A stretch of DNA of 64,000 nt, taken from Impatiens glandulifera (Eukaryota; Streptophyta; Magnoliopsida; Ericales; Balsaminaceae). Numbering within the stretch: the stretch's first letter is position 1; every line of letters starts with the position of its first letter. The stretch lies in NCBI RefSeq assembly GCF_907164915.1, contig NC_061866.1:20769429-20833428 (forward strand). The letters run 5' to 3'. The notes beneath the pieces are model-generated. The model was given only the letters and a program-made list of their open reading frames with translations. It ran no database searches and was not told where the DNA came from. The position numbers and the translations under genes are program-made. Below, in pieces: positions 44,501-55,800 of the stretch.

Positions 44501-47153
44501 AAACCGCGGTTTTATTTTTGTCACAATCTTCCAACCGGGTCGGGCTGACATATCAGGGGCGTAGAATACTTATTTTGCTTGACTCGCCAATATATACGGG
44601 TCTTGACTTTGCGTTTTCAATATTCGGTTTACATTTACACTTACGAAGCCATATTTATCCACTTTCACTCCTAGTTCCCCCGAGTGTGTATCAAACCACT
44701 TACACTTGAATAAAACAACTCGTTTGTGAGAATAGTATTGTAATTCGATTATATCCGTCAAAACTCCGTAGTATGACATAGTTTCAGATCCGTTGAATCC
44801 CTCAACAACCACCCCACTATTTTGAGTTGTCAAACCTTCGTCGTGTTTTTCTGTACAGAATTTGAATCCGTTTACTTTACACCAAACATACATAGACGAG
44901 TACATACTTGGACCTTCTCCTAAGATCTTGAGGTCTCTTGATATGTCGTTAATTTCTGCTAAATGGGCGACTTATATATGTATCCGAAATGTAGTTGTTA
45001 ATATGAATAAGAAGAGTTAGGATATATGGTTTGTAATTTACTCACTCGATGCTTGAAATATGCGGCAAACGTTTCTCCACTTGACTCGTTGTTATAATCT
45101 CTGCAAATAGATCGAATGCTAATTAATAACACTCTTTAATGCTAATTAGTAACAGCAACTTTGAAACTTACATGTAAAAAGGTTCTACTTCGGGACAATT
45201 TTTCAAAATGTAAGAATGAGCTGTCACTCGATCTATATAATCCAAGTTGTATACTTTTCCGTTGGATAGGTCTTCCAATGATGCAAATATTGAAATCCCC
45301 GAGATTTCAGGTTGTGCATTTTCTTGATCTTGTTCCTCCATATACCTGGCACATAAGCTAATACTTTCGTTAACAAGATAGCTCTCGCTTATAGAGGCTT
45401 CGGGGTGATTATTATTCCGCAAATATCTTTTCATTGTACCCATGTAATGTTCAAAGGGATACATCCATCGATACTGAACAGGTCCTCCAAGCAAAGCCTC
45501 AAATGACAAGTGAACCGGGAGATGCATCATGATGTCGAAGATTGACGGCGGAAAAATCATTTCAAATTTGCAAAGTGTCAATGTAATATCCATGTACAAT
45601 TGTTCCAGGTCCTCTTGAATCAACTCTTTGAAGCACAACAACCGAAAGAAACGAGACAAATTTACTAACGCATCATACAAGGACAAGCAACATTGTTTGG
45701 AACCATGAACCAATCGAAGGGATACCGTGTCGTTGTTACAACAAGGACAAGCAAATTTACCTTTCGTACTCCAGCCTGATAAATTCGCGTATGCGGGAAA
45801 GTCGTTAATGGTCCACAACAACGCAGCTCGCATGTTAAAGTATTGCGAGGTGTGTGCATCAAACGTTCTCACTCCTGTTTGCCACAGTTCATGCAACTCT
45901 TCGATCAATGGCTGAAGAAATATGTCAATTGCATCTCCCGGACTCTTTGGACCCGGAATTAACATAGATAAAATGAAATTGCTAGAATCCATGCAAGTCG
46001 TGGGTGACACATTATAAGGGACGAGAATTACCGGCCAAACACTGTATGATTTTTTTCCATTTGCAAATGGTTGAAACCCATCGCTTGATAAACCAAGTCT
46101 TACGTTTCGAGATTCTGAAGCAAAATCTGTAAAATTTTCATCAAACGTCTTCCAAGTTAAGGAATCAGCGGGGTGTCTCAACGTATCACTATCAACTCTT
46201 CCTTCTTTATGCCATCTCATCATTGGAGCCGTCTTTGAGGACATGTATAGTCTTTGCAGTCTTGGTATTAAAGGGAAATATCTCAACACCTTTTTTGGAA
46301 TGAATTTCCCGTTTTGCTTCTCCCGAACTGTCCCACTTGTTTGGTCGACTTTCCATCTTGAAAGACCGCAAACTCTACACGAATCTTCATTTATGTCGTC
46401 CTTCCAAAATAGCATACAGTTGTTCTTACATGCGTCTATCTTGTCATATTTAAGCCCGATATCAGTAATGAATTTTTTACTTTCGTAGTATGAGTTTGGC
46501 AATTGAGCGTCAATCGGTAATATGTAGTCTTTAAGCAGACGCAGCAACATATCGAACGAAGAATTCGTCCATTGAAATACATTTTTTATGTGAAGTAGTT
46601 TCAGTAGTGCCGATGATTTCGTTATTCGAGCACCTTCATACAATGGCCGTTTGGAATCATCAAGCAATTTATAAAATCTTTGCGCATCTTCGACTGGTTC
46701 ATCGTTGCTCGGGACGTCATTAACGTTGGGGAACATATCGTTTATAAATTCGTGCATATAACGTTCTTCGTTCACCTGTTCATTAACTGTATTATTCATC
46801 TCCTGTATCGGATCGTTGAATTCCGGCACGGCATCCTCCGACTGATCATCGTCGTCATCATCATCGTAGTCATCAGCATCTTCATCGACATCTTCATTAA
46901 CCACTTGAGTAGTACGTCTCTTTTCTCCATGAAAATACCAATACTCATAATGGATATTTATTCCATAAACGATGAGGTGAGTCTTCACTTCGTCTATTTC
47001 CATAAACGGCGTGTTCAAGCATTTCACGCAGGGACATTTTACAGTTTGTCGGGATGTATTCCGAACAGCATACTCGAGGAATTTGTCAACACCTTCCTCG
47101 TAATCTGGATGATCTCGACGTAAGGTCATCCAGCTTTTATCGGGTACTTCCAT
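44501..47153 (-). pseudogene. TNPD transposase gene with internal deletion and nonsense codon
   Basis: Exon 1 runs 47,153-45,172: an AG acceptor lies just before MEVPDKSWM, so this start is preferred to the ATG at 47,183. Exon 2 is 45,100-45,042 and exon 3 begins 44,970; phases agree. The N-terminus is the transposase-associated domain (CPCVKCLN). Next comes the transposase_21 domain: CGLSRWK, YFPLIPRLQRLYMS, WHKEGRVDSDTLRHPADS, LGLSSDGFQPF, MLIPGPKSPGDAID, TINDFPAYANLSGWSTKG, CPCCNND. Then DUF4218 (MIFPPSIFDIMMHLPVHL, GPVQYRWMYPFEHYMG) and in exon 3 DUF4216 (SYYGVLTDIIELQYY, DPYILASQAK). After HGSKQCC the reading jumps to the segment just before DUF4218. The usual GHRRFLP...HNLDVMHIEKN region is absent, so a core part of the catalytic domain is deleted in frame. 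A TAA at 44,570-44,572 interrupts ASQAK/VFYAPDMSARPGW. Confidence 0.88.
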
Positions 47154-47660
47154 ATTTCTAATAAAATGGAAAACAACCCGCATTATTATTTACTTAAATT
47201 TGTCTAAATTAATTAGGGTTACATAATGTTAACATAATTTCTAACTAATCTATCATTATCCAACCAAAATTACACATAAACAAACAATAATAAAACCTAA
47301 CATAAATCTAACTTAAATCTAAACATACATATATTCTAACATTATTTCATTCATACACATTTCAAAACCTATTTAAATTATAATTCAACATTATTTCATT
47401 CATACACATTTCAAACCTAATCTAATCTAACATAATCTAACATAATCTAACATAAATCAAACATAATACCTAATCTAACATACTTCAAATCTAACATAAA
47501 TCAAACATGAAACTAACCTAACCATATAATAAACCAACAAGAACTAACCTTGCACAAATAGAGCGACGAAGAAGAGAAGCGAATGTAGATCGACGAGCGG
47601 GCAACGGGCGGCTTAAATTCCTAATCCTAACCTAATAACAATAACCAACATTAATATAAC
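47154..47660 (-). promoter_or_regulatory. TNPD leader: GC-rich 5' exon a and intron
   Basis: A GC-rich block (about 47,549-47,640; many GCGACG/CGG) ends on the minus strand in GTGCAAG followed by the donor GTTAGTTC at 47,548. The intron runs to the AG just before the TNPD start. No ATG-led protein is evident, so it looks like an untranslated first exon. Confidence 0.45.
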
Positions 47661-48430
47661 CAAATATTCAAACCAATAAATCTAATCAAATCAAACTCCA
47701 ATCAAACATCAATCTAGCCAAAATCAAAATTTTAACCTAAAATTCTAACCTAAACTTCAATCATATCTAACCTAAATCAAACCTCAATTAAATAACAATC
47801 AAACCAACAAACATTCAACCAAACATATATCAAATCAATCGAATAAAATAATCAATCCAAAACCTAAACTAACCAAAATCAAACCAAACATATATGAAAT
47901 CAATCCAAGAAAATAATCAATCCAAAACCTAAACTAACCAAAATCAAACATAATTGCAAAAATCATACAACCAAACTCAATATAACCTAAAACCAAATCC
48001 AACAACCAATTACAAAAATCAAATCCAATACATAATCTAAACTAATCAATCTAACAATAATATAAACCTAATGTAACAATTCAATATAACCCAAACTAAC
48101 CAAAATCAACCAAATTTTCAACCCAATCAAACAAATATAACCTAAAATCAAACAAATAACCTAAAATCAAACAAATAACCTAAAATCAAACAAATAACCT
48201 AATATCAAACAAAATACCTAACATACAAATCTAACAAAAATCTAACAAATATCTAACAATAATCTAACCTAATTGCAACAATCTAACAAAAATCTAACTT
48301 CAATCTAACCTAATTTCAAAAATCTAACAATAATCTAACCTAAACTGAAAAATCTAACAAGAATCTAAAATTAATCTAACCTAATTGCAACAATCTAACA
48401 CTAATCTAACCTACTTTCAAAATAAAACCC
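47210..48430. other. 1.2-kb G-depleted (A/C/T) stretch
   Basis: The plus strand consists almost only of A, C and T, with recurring AATCTAAC, AAACCTAA and CAAATAACCTAAAAT words (the last repeated four times at about 48,135-48,200). A short GC-rich block at 47,560-47,630 interrupts it. It lies in the presumed 5' intron of TNPD, so the transcribed strand is T/G-rich and C-poor. Confidence 0.8.
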
Positions 48431-48439
48431 TAAACTAAC

Positions 48440-48700
48440 CTTGCAGGGCGGCGGCGGCGGCAGAGATTCTTCAAGTTTCGTAGGCGGCGGCAGAGGGCGA
48501 TTCTTCAACGGCTTCGGTGGACTTCGGCAGGGCGGCGGCGCAAGGTGTTCGGCAGGGCGGCGGCGCAAGATGTTCGGTGGTCTTCGTGTCTGCTTGTTCG
48601 TCGGGGAGAGAGAAGAGGGCGGCGGAGATGAGAGGAGAAGAGAGAAATGAAATCGGGAAAAAGAAGAGGAAGAGGCGCTTTTTTAATTTTAGGATGTCAT
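48440..48700 (-). promoter_or_regulatory. TNPD leader: GC-rich 5' exon b
   Basis: A GC-rich island rich in GGCGGC, 220 bp in AT-rich surroundings. On the minus strand it ends CCCTGCAAG followed by the donor GTTAGTTTAGG (intron from 48,439), the same junction wording as 5' exon a. Two 24-bp blocks with GGCAGGGCGGCGGCGCAAG are repeated. Plus-strand frames here are antisense. Confidence 0.45.
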
Positions 48701-49856
48701 TTCCGAGAGTTGTATAAAGAACTCTCGGTTTTACCATTATTAAAACCCGAGAGTTGTGTATAAAACTCTCGGTTTTACCCTTATAGAACCCGAGAGTTTT
48801 ATATACAACTCTCGGTTTTATAATGTTTAAATTCCGAGAGTTTTAATATAAATCTCGGTTTTTAATGATTAAATACATTTTTAGAATTAAATTTAAATAC
48901 ATAAAAACGAGAGGCTTTGGTAAATCTTTCGTTTTTCATGCATATTTCCGAAAGTTATATATTTAACTTTCGGTTTTACAACATGAGAACTTGTTAAATT
49001 ATTTGAATTCTCACTTTCTAATAACGTTGAACAACATTAATTTAACACATTTGATATCCTTAAAACATTTCCCAATCCATATGATCAAACATTACACAAA
49101 TACATAGGATAATCAAACATAAACATTCATATACACTTCTATATATAATCAAACACATTCATAAACATTTTAACATTAAAGACAATTAAAATTTTTAAAA
49201 TAAAAACACACACTTGATTTTATTATTTAGGAGTCTAGATTGGAAGGTAGAAAACCAATGAATTTTACAATTTTGTTAAATGATAATTCCGAAAGTTATA
49301 TAATTAACTTTCGGAAATATCCATCAAAACCGAAGGGTTTATATAAAACCCTCGTTCTTGAGAAAATGTAAAATCCGAAAGTTTATAGAAAACTTTCGGT
49401 TTTGATGGTTATTTCCGAAAGTTAATTATATAACTTTCGGAATTATCACTTGACAAAAGGTTAAATTCTTTGGTTTTTCATCTTCTAATGACCTATAACA
49501 ATATTAATTTACCACATTTGATATATTCAAAATATTGCACAATCCATTTGATCAAACATTACCTACATTCATAAGATAATCAAACATGAACATTCATATA
49601 GACTTTTCTATAATAATAAAACACAATCATAAATATGTGAACATGAAACACAATATTAATTTTTAAAATACAACACAAAATTGATTATATTAGTAAGAAG
49701 TTAAGATTAGTGGGTTAAAAACAAAATAATTGAACAAACTAGGTAGTGTTAAAACCGAAAGTTATAAAATTAACTTTCGGTTTTGATGTGTATTTGCGAA
49801 GGTTTTAAATATATCTCTCGGTCTTGACCTTGATCAGAAGTTTTTTGAAATTGTTA
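48700..49856. repeat. Internal field of subterminal-type palindromes with ~467-bp duplication
   Basis: Palindromes with matched arms occur as GAGAG/CTCTC (48,705-48,850), GAAAG/CTTTC (48,950-48,980; 49,290-49,440; 49,750-49,785) and finally GAAGG/CCTTC. The blocks around CACATTTGATAT and TCAAACATTAC at about 49,050 and 49,515 are two diverged copies of one roughly 467-bp unit. This field lies 12 kb from the nearest transposon end. Confidence 0.75.
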
Positions 49857-52800
49857 AAACCGAAGGTTTATTTGAAAACCTTCGGTTTTTACCCTTCCCC
49901 ATACTTAGAAAATTTTCAGATTTTTTTAATGTAAGGACAAAACCGAAGGTTTATTTGAAAACCTTCGGTTTTTACCCTTCCCCATACTTAGAAAATTTTT
50001 AGATTTTTTTAATGTAAGGACAAAACCGAAGGTTTATTTGAAAACCTTTGGTTTTTACCCTTCCCCATACTTAGAAAATTTTCAGATTTTTTTAATGTAA
50101 GGACAAAACCGAAGGTTTATTTGAAAACCTTCGGTTTTTACCCTTCCCCATACTTAGAAAATTTTCAGATTTTTTTAATGTAAGGACAAAACCGAAGATT
50201 TATTTGAAAACCTTCGGTTTTTACCCTTCCCCATACTTAGAAAATTTTCAGATTTTTTTAATGTAAGGACAAAACCGAAGGTTTATTTGAAAACCTTCGG
50301 TTTTTACCCTTCCCCATACTTAGAAAATTTTCAGATTTTTTTAATGTAAGGACAAAACCGAAGGTTTATTTGAAAACCTTCGGTTTTTACCCTTCCCCAT
50401 ACTTAGAAAATTTTCAGATTTTTTTAATGTAAGGACAAAACCGAAGGTTTATTTGAAAACCTTTGGTTTTTACCCTTCCCCATACTTAGAAAATTTTCAG
50501 ATTTTTTTAATGTAAGGACAAAACCGAAGGTTTATTTGAAAACCTTCGGTTTTTACCCTTCCCCATACTTAGAAAATTTTCAGATTTTTTTAATGTAAGG
50601 ACAAAACCGAAGGTTTATTTGAAAACCTTCGGTTTTTACCCTTCCCCATACTTAGAAAATTTTCAGATTTTTTTAATGTAAGGACAAAACCGAAGGTTTA
50701 TTTTAAAAACATTCGGTTTTTACCCTTCCCCATACTTAGAAAATTTTCAGATTTTTTTAATGTAAGGACAAAACCGAAGGTTTATTTGAAAACCTTCGGT
50801 TTTTACCCTTCCCCATACTTAGAAAATTTTCAGATTTTTTTAATGTAAGGACAAACCGAAGGTTTATTTGAAAACCTTCGGTTTTTACCCTTCCCCATAC
50901 TTAGAAAATTTTCAGATTTTTTTAATGTAAGGACAAAACCGAAGGTTTATTTGAAAACCTTCAGTTTTTACCCTTCCCCATACTTAGAAAATTTTCAGAT
51001 TTTTTTAATGTAAGGACAAAACCGAAGGTTTATTTGAAAACCTTCGGTTTTTACCCTTCCCCATACTTAGAAAATTTTCAGATTTTTTTAATGTAAGGAC
51101 AAAACCGAAGGTTTATTTGAAAACCTTCGGTTTTTACCCTTCCCAATACTTAGAAAATTTTCAGATTTTTTTAATGTAAGGACAAAACCGAAGGTTTATT
51201 TGAAAACCTTCGGTTTTTACCCTTCCCCATACTTAGAAAATTTTCAGATTTTTTTAATGTAAGGACAAAACCGAAGGTTTATTTGAAAACCTTCGGTTTT
51301 TACCCTTCCCCATACTTAGAAAATTTTCAGATTTTTTTAATGTAAGGACAAAACCGAAGGTTTATTTGAAAACCTTCGGTTTTTACCCTTCCCCATACTT
51401 AGAAAAAAATCTGATTTTTTTAATGTAAGGTCAAAACCGAAGGTTTATTTGAAAACCTTCGGTTTTTACCCTTCCCCATACTTAGAAAATTTTCAGATTT
51501 TTTTAATGTAAGGACAAAACCGAAGGTTTATTTGAAAACCTTCGGTTTTTACCCTTCCCCATACTTAGAAAATTTTCAGATTTTTTTAATGTAAGGACAA
51601 AACCGAAGGTTTATTTGAAAACCTTCGGTTTTTACCCTTCCCCATACTTAGAAAATTTTCAGATTTTTTTAATGTAAGGACAAAACCGAAGGTTTATTTG
51701 AAAACCTTCGGTTTTTACCCTTCCCAATACATAGAAAATTTTCAGATTTTTTTAATGTAAGGACAAAACCGAAGGTTTATTTGAAAACCTTCGGTTTTTA
51801 CCCTTCCCCATACTTAGAAAATTTTCAGATTTTTTTAATGTAAGGACAAAACCGAAGGTTTATTTGAAAACCTTCGGTTTTTACCCTTCCCCATACTTAG
51901 AAAAGAATCTGATTTTTTTAATGTAAGGTCAAAACCGAAGGTTTATTTGAAAACCTTCGGTTTTTACCCTTCCCCATACTTAGAAAATTTTCAGATTTTT
52001 TTAATGTAAGGACAAAACCGAAGGTTTATTTGAAAACCTTCGGTTTTTACCCTTCCCAATACTTAGAAAATTTTCAGATTTTTTTAATGTAAGGACAAAA
52101 CCGAAGGTTTATTTGAAAACCTTCGGTTTTTACCCTTCCCCATACTTAGAAAATTTTCAGATTTTTTTAATGTAAGGACAAAACCGAAGGTTTATTTGAA
52201 AACCTTCGGTTTTTACCCTTCCCCATACTTAGAAAATTTTCAGATTTTTTTAATGTAAGGACAAAACCGAAGGTTTATTTGAAAACCTTCGGTTTTTACC
52301 CTTCCCCATACTTAGAAAATTTTCAGATTTTTTTAATGTAAGGACAAAACCGAAGGTTTATTTGAAAACCTTCGGTTTTTACCCTTCCCCATACTTAGAA
52401 AAAAATCTGATTTTTTTAATGTAAGGTCAAAACCGAAGGTTTATTTGAAAACCTTCGGTTTTTACCCTTCCCCATACTTAGAAAATTTTCAGATTTTTTT
52501 AATGTAAGGACAAAACCGAAGGTTTATTTGAAAACCTTCGGTTTTTACCCTTCCCCATACTTAGAAAATTTTCAGATTTTTTTAATGTAAGGACAAAACC
52601 GAAGGTTTATTTGAAAACCTTCGGTTTTTACCCTTCCCCATACTTAGAAAATTTTCAGATTTTTTTAATGTAAGGACAAAACCGAAGGTTTATTTGAAAA
52701 CCTTCGGTTTTTACCCTTCCCCATACTTAGAAAATTTTCAGATTTTTTTAATGTAAGGACAAAACCGAAGGTTTATTTGAAAACCTTCGGTTTTTACCCT

Positions 52801-55800
52801 TCCCCATACTTAGAAAATTTTCAGATTTTTTTAATGTAAGGACAAACCGAAGGTTTATTTGAAAACCTTCGGTTTTTACCCTTCCCCATACTTAGAAAAT
52901 TTTCAGATTTTTTTAATGTAAGGACAAAACCGAAGGTTTATTTGAAAACCTTCGGTTTTTACCCTTCCCCATACTTAGAAAATTTTCAGATTTTTTTAAT
53001 GTAAGGACAAAACCGAAGGTTTATTTGAAAACCTTTGGTTTTTACCCTTCCCCATACTTAGAAAATTTTCAGATTTTTTTAATGTAAGGACAAAACCGAA
53101 GGTTTATTTGAAAACCTTCGGTTTTTACCCTTCCCCATACTTAGAAAATTTTCAGATTTTTTTAATGTAAGGACAAAACCGAAGGTTTATTTGAAAACCT
53201 TCGTTTTTTACCCTTCCCCGTACTTAGAAAATTTTCAGATTTTTTTAATGTAAGGACAAAACCGAAGGTTTATTTGAAAACCTTCGGTTTTTACCCTTCC
53301 CCATACTTAGAAAATTTTCAGATTTTTTTAATGTAAGGACAAAACCGAAGGTTTATTTGAAAACCTTTGGTTTTTACCCTTCCCCATACTTAGAAAATTT
53401 TCAGATTTTTTTAATGTAAGGACAAAACCGAAGGTTTATTTGAAAACCTTCGGTTTTTACCCTTCCCCATACTTAGAAAATTTTCAGATTTTTTTAATGT
53501 AAGGACAAAACCGAAGGTTTATTTGAAAACCTTCGGTTTTTACCCTTCCCCATACTTAGAAAATTTTCAGATTTTTTTAATGTAAGGACAAAACCGAAGG
53601 TTTATTTGAAAACCTTCGGTTTTTACCCTTCCCCATACTTAGAAAATTTTCAGATTTTTTTAATGTAAGGTCAAAACCGAAGGTTTATTTGAAAACCTTC
53701 GGTTTTTACCCTTCCCCATACTTAGAAAATTTTCAGATTTTTTTAATGTAAGGTCAAAACCGAAGGTTTATTTGAAAACCTTCGGTTTTTACCCTTCCCC
53801 ATACTTAGAAAAAAAATCTGATTTTTTTAATGTAAGGTCAAAACCGAAGGTTTATTTGAAAACCTTCGGTTTTTACCCTTCCCCATACTTAGAAAATTTT
53901 CAGATTTTTTTAATGTAAGGACAAAACCGAAGGTTTATTTGAAAACCTTCGGTTTTTACCCTTCCCCATACTTAGAAAATTTTCAGATTTTTTTAATGTA
54001 AGGACAAAACCGAAGGTTTATTTGAAAACCTTCGGTTTTTACCCTTCCCCATACTTAGAAAATTTTCCGATTTTTTTAATGTAAGGACAAAACCGAAGGT
54101 TTATTTGAAAACCTTCGGTTTTTACCCTTCCCCATACTTAGAAAATTTTCCGATTTTTTTAATGTAAGTACAAAACCGAAGGTTTATTTGAAAACCTTCG
54201 GTTTTTACCCTTCCCCATACTTAGAAAAATTTCCGATTTTTTTAATGTAAGGACAAAACCGAAGGTTTATTTGAAAACCTTCGGTTTTTACCCTTCCCCA
54301 TACTTAGAAAAAATTCTAGATTTTTTTAATGTAAGGTACAAAACCGAAGGTTTATTTGAAAACCTTCGGTTTTTACCCTTCCCCATACTTAGAAAAATCT
54401 CAGATTTTTTTAATGTAAGGACAAAACCGAAGGTTTATTTGAAAACCTTCGGTTTTTACCCTTCCCCATACTTAGAAAAATTTTCAGATTTTTTTAATGT
54501 AAGGTACAAAACCGAAGGTTTATTTGAAAACCTTCGGTTTTTACCCTTCCCCATACTTAGAAAAATTTCAGATTTTTTTAATGTAAGGTACAAAACCGAA
54601 GGTTTATTTGAAAACCTTCGGTTTTTACCCTTCCCCATACTTAGAAAATTTTCAGATTTTTTTAATGTAAGGTCAAAACCGAAGGTTTATTTGAAAACCT
54701 TCGGTTTTTACCCTTCCCCATACTTAGAAAAATTTCAGATTTTTTTAATGTAAGGACAAAACCGAAGGGTTATTTGAAAACCTTCGGTTTTTACCCTTCC
54801 CCATACTTAGAAAAATTTCAGATTTTTTTAATGTAAGGTACAAAACCGAAGGTTTATTTGAAAACCTTCGGTTTTTACCCTTCCCCATACTTAGAAAAAT
54901 TTTCAGATTTTTTTAATGTAAGGACAAAACCGAAGGTTTATTTGAAAACCTTCGGTTTTTACCCTTCCCCATACTTAGAAAATTTTCAGATTTTTTTAAT
55001 GTAAGGACAAAACCGAAGGTTTATTTGAAAACCTTCGGTTTTTACCCTTCCCCATACTTAGAAAATTTTCAGATTTTTTTAATGTTAGGACAAAACCGAA
55101 GGTTTATTTGAAAACCTTCGGTTTTTACCCTTCCCCATACTTAGAAAATTTTTCAGATTTTTTTAATGTAAGGACAAAACCGAAGGTTTATTTGAAAACC
55201 TTTGGTTTTTACCCTTCCCCATACTTAGAAAATTTTCAGATTTTTTTAATGTAAGGACAAAACCGAAGGTTTATTTGAAAACCTTCGGTTTTTACCCTTC
55301 CCCATACTTAGAAAATTTTCAGATTTTTTTAATGTAAGGACAAAACCGAAGGTTTATTTGAAAACCTTCGGTTTTTACCCTTCCCCATACTTAGAAAATT
55401 TTCAGATTTTTTTAATGTAAGGACAAAACCGAAGGTTTATTTGAAAACCTTCGGTTTTTACCCTTCCCAATACTTAGAAAAATTTTCAGATTTTTTTAAT
55501 GTAAGGACAAAACCGAAGGTTTATTTGAAAACCTTCGGTTTTTACCCTTCCCCATACTTAGAAAATTTCAGATTTTTTTAATGTAAGGACAAAACCGAAG
55601 GTTTATTTGAAAACCTTCGGTTTTTACCCTTCCCCATACTTAGAAAATTTTCAGATTTTTTTAATGTAAGGACAAAACCGAAGGTTTATTTGAAAACCTT
55701 CGGTTTTTACCCTTCCCCATACTTAGAAAATTTTCAGATTTTTTTAATGTAAGGTCAAAACCGAAGGTTTATTTGAAAACCTTCGGTTTTTACCCTTCCC

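Noticed and set aside
45161..47123. Plus-strand frames opposite TNPD
   Set aside because: Antisense shadows of a clear transposase gene.
48441..48737. GC-rich frames on both strands
   Set aside because: Low-complexity Gly/Arg or Ala/Pro-rich translations of a (CGG)n-like island; better read as an untranslated first exon.
48985..49860. Terminal repeats of a second, nested CACTA element
   Set aside because: No CACTA/CACTG terminus with matching partner and 3-bp duplication was found here; kept only as a hypothesis.
54271..54753. 160-codon frame (and 56,105-56,335) with repeated peptide
   Set aside because: It is produced by the tandem repeat itself; the unit length shifts the frame, and similar frames exist only where unit lengths happen to fit.
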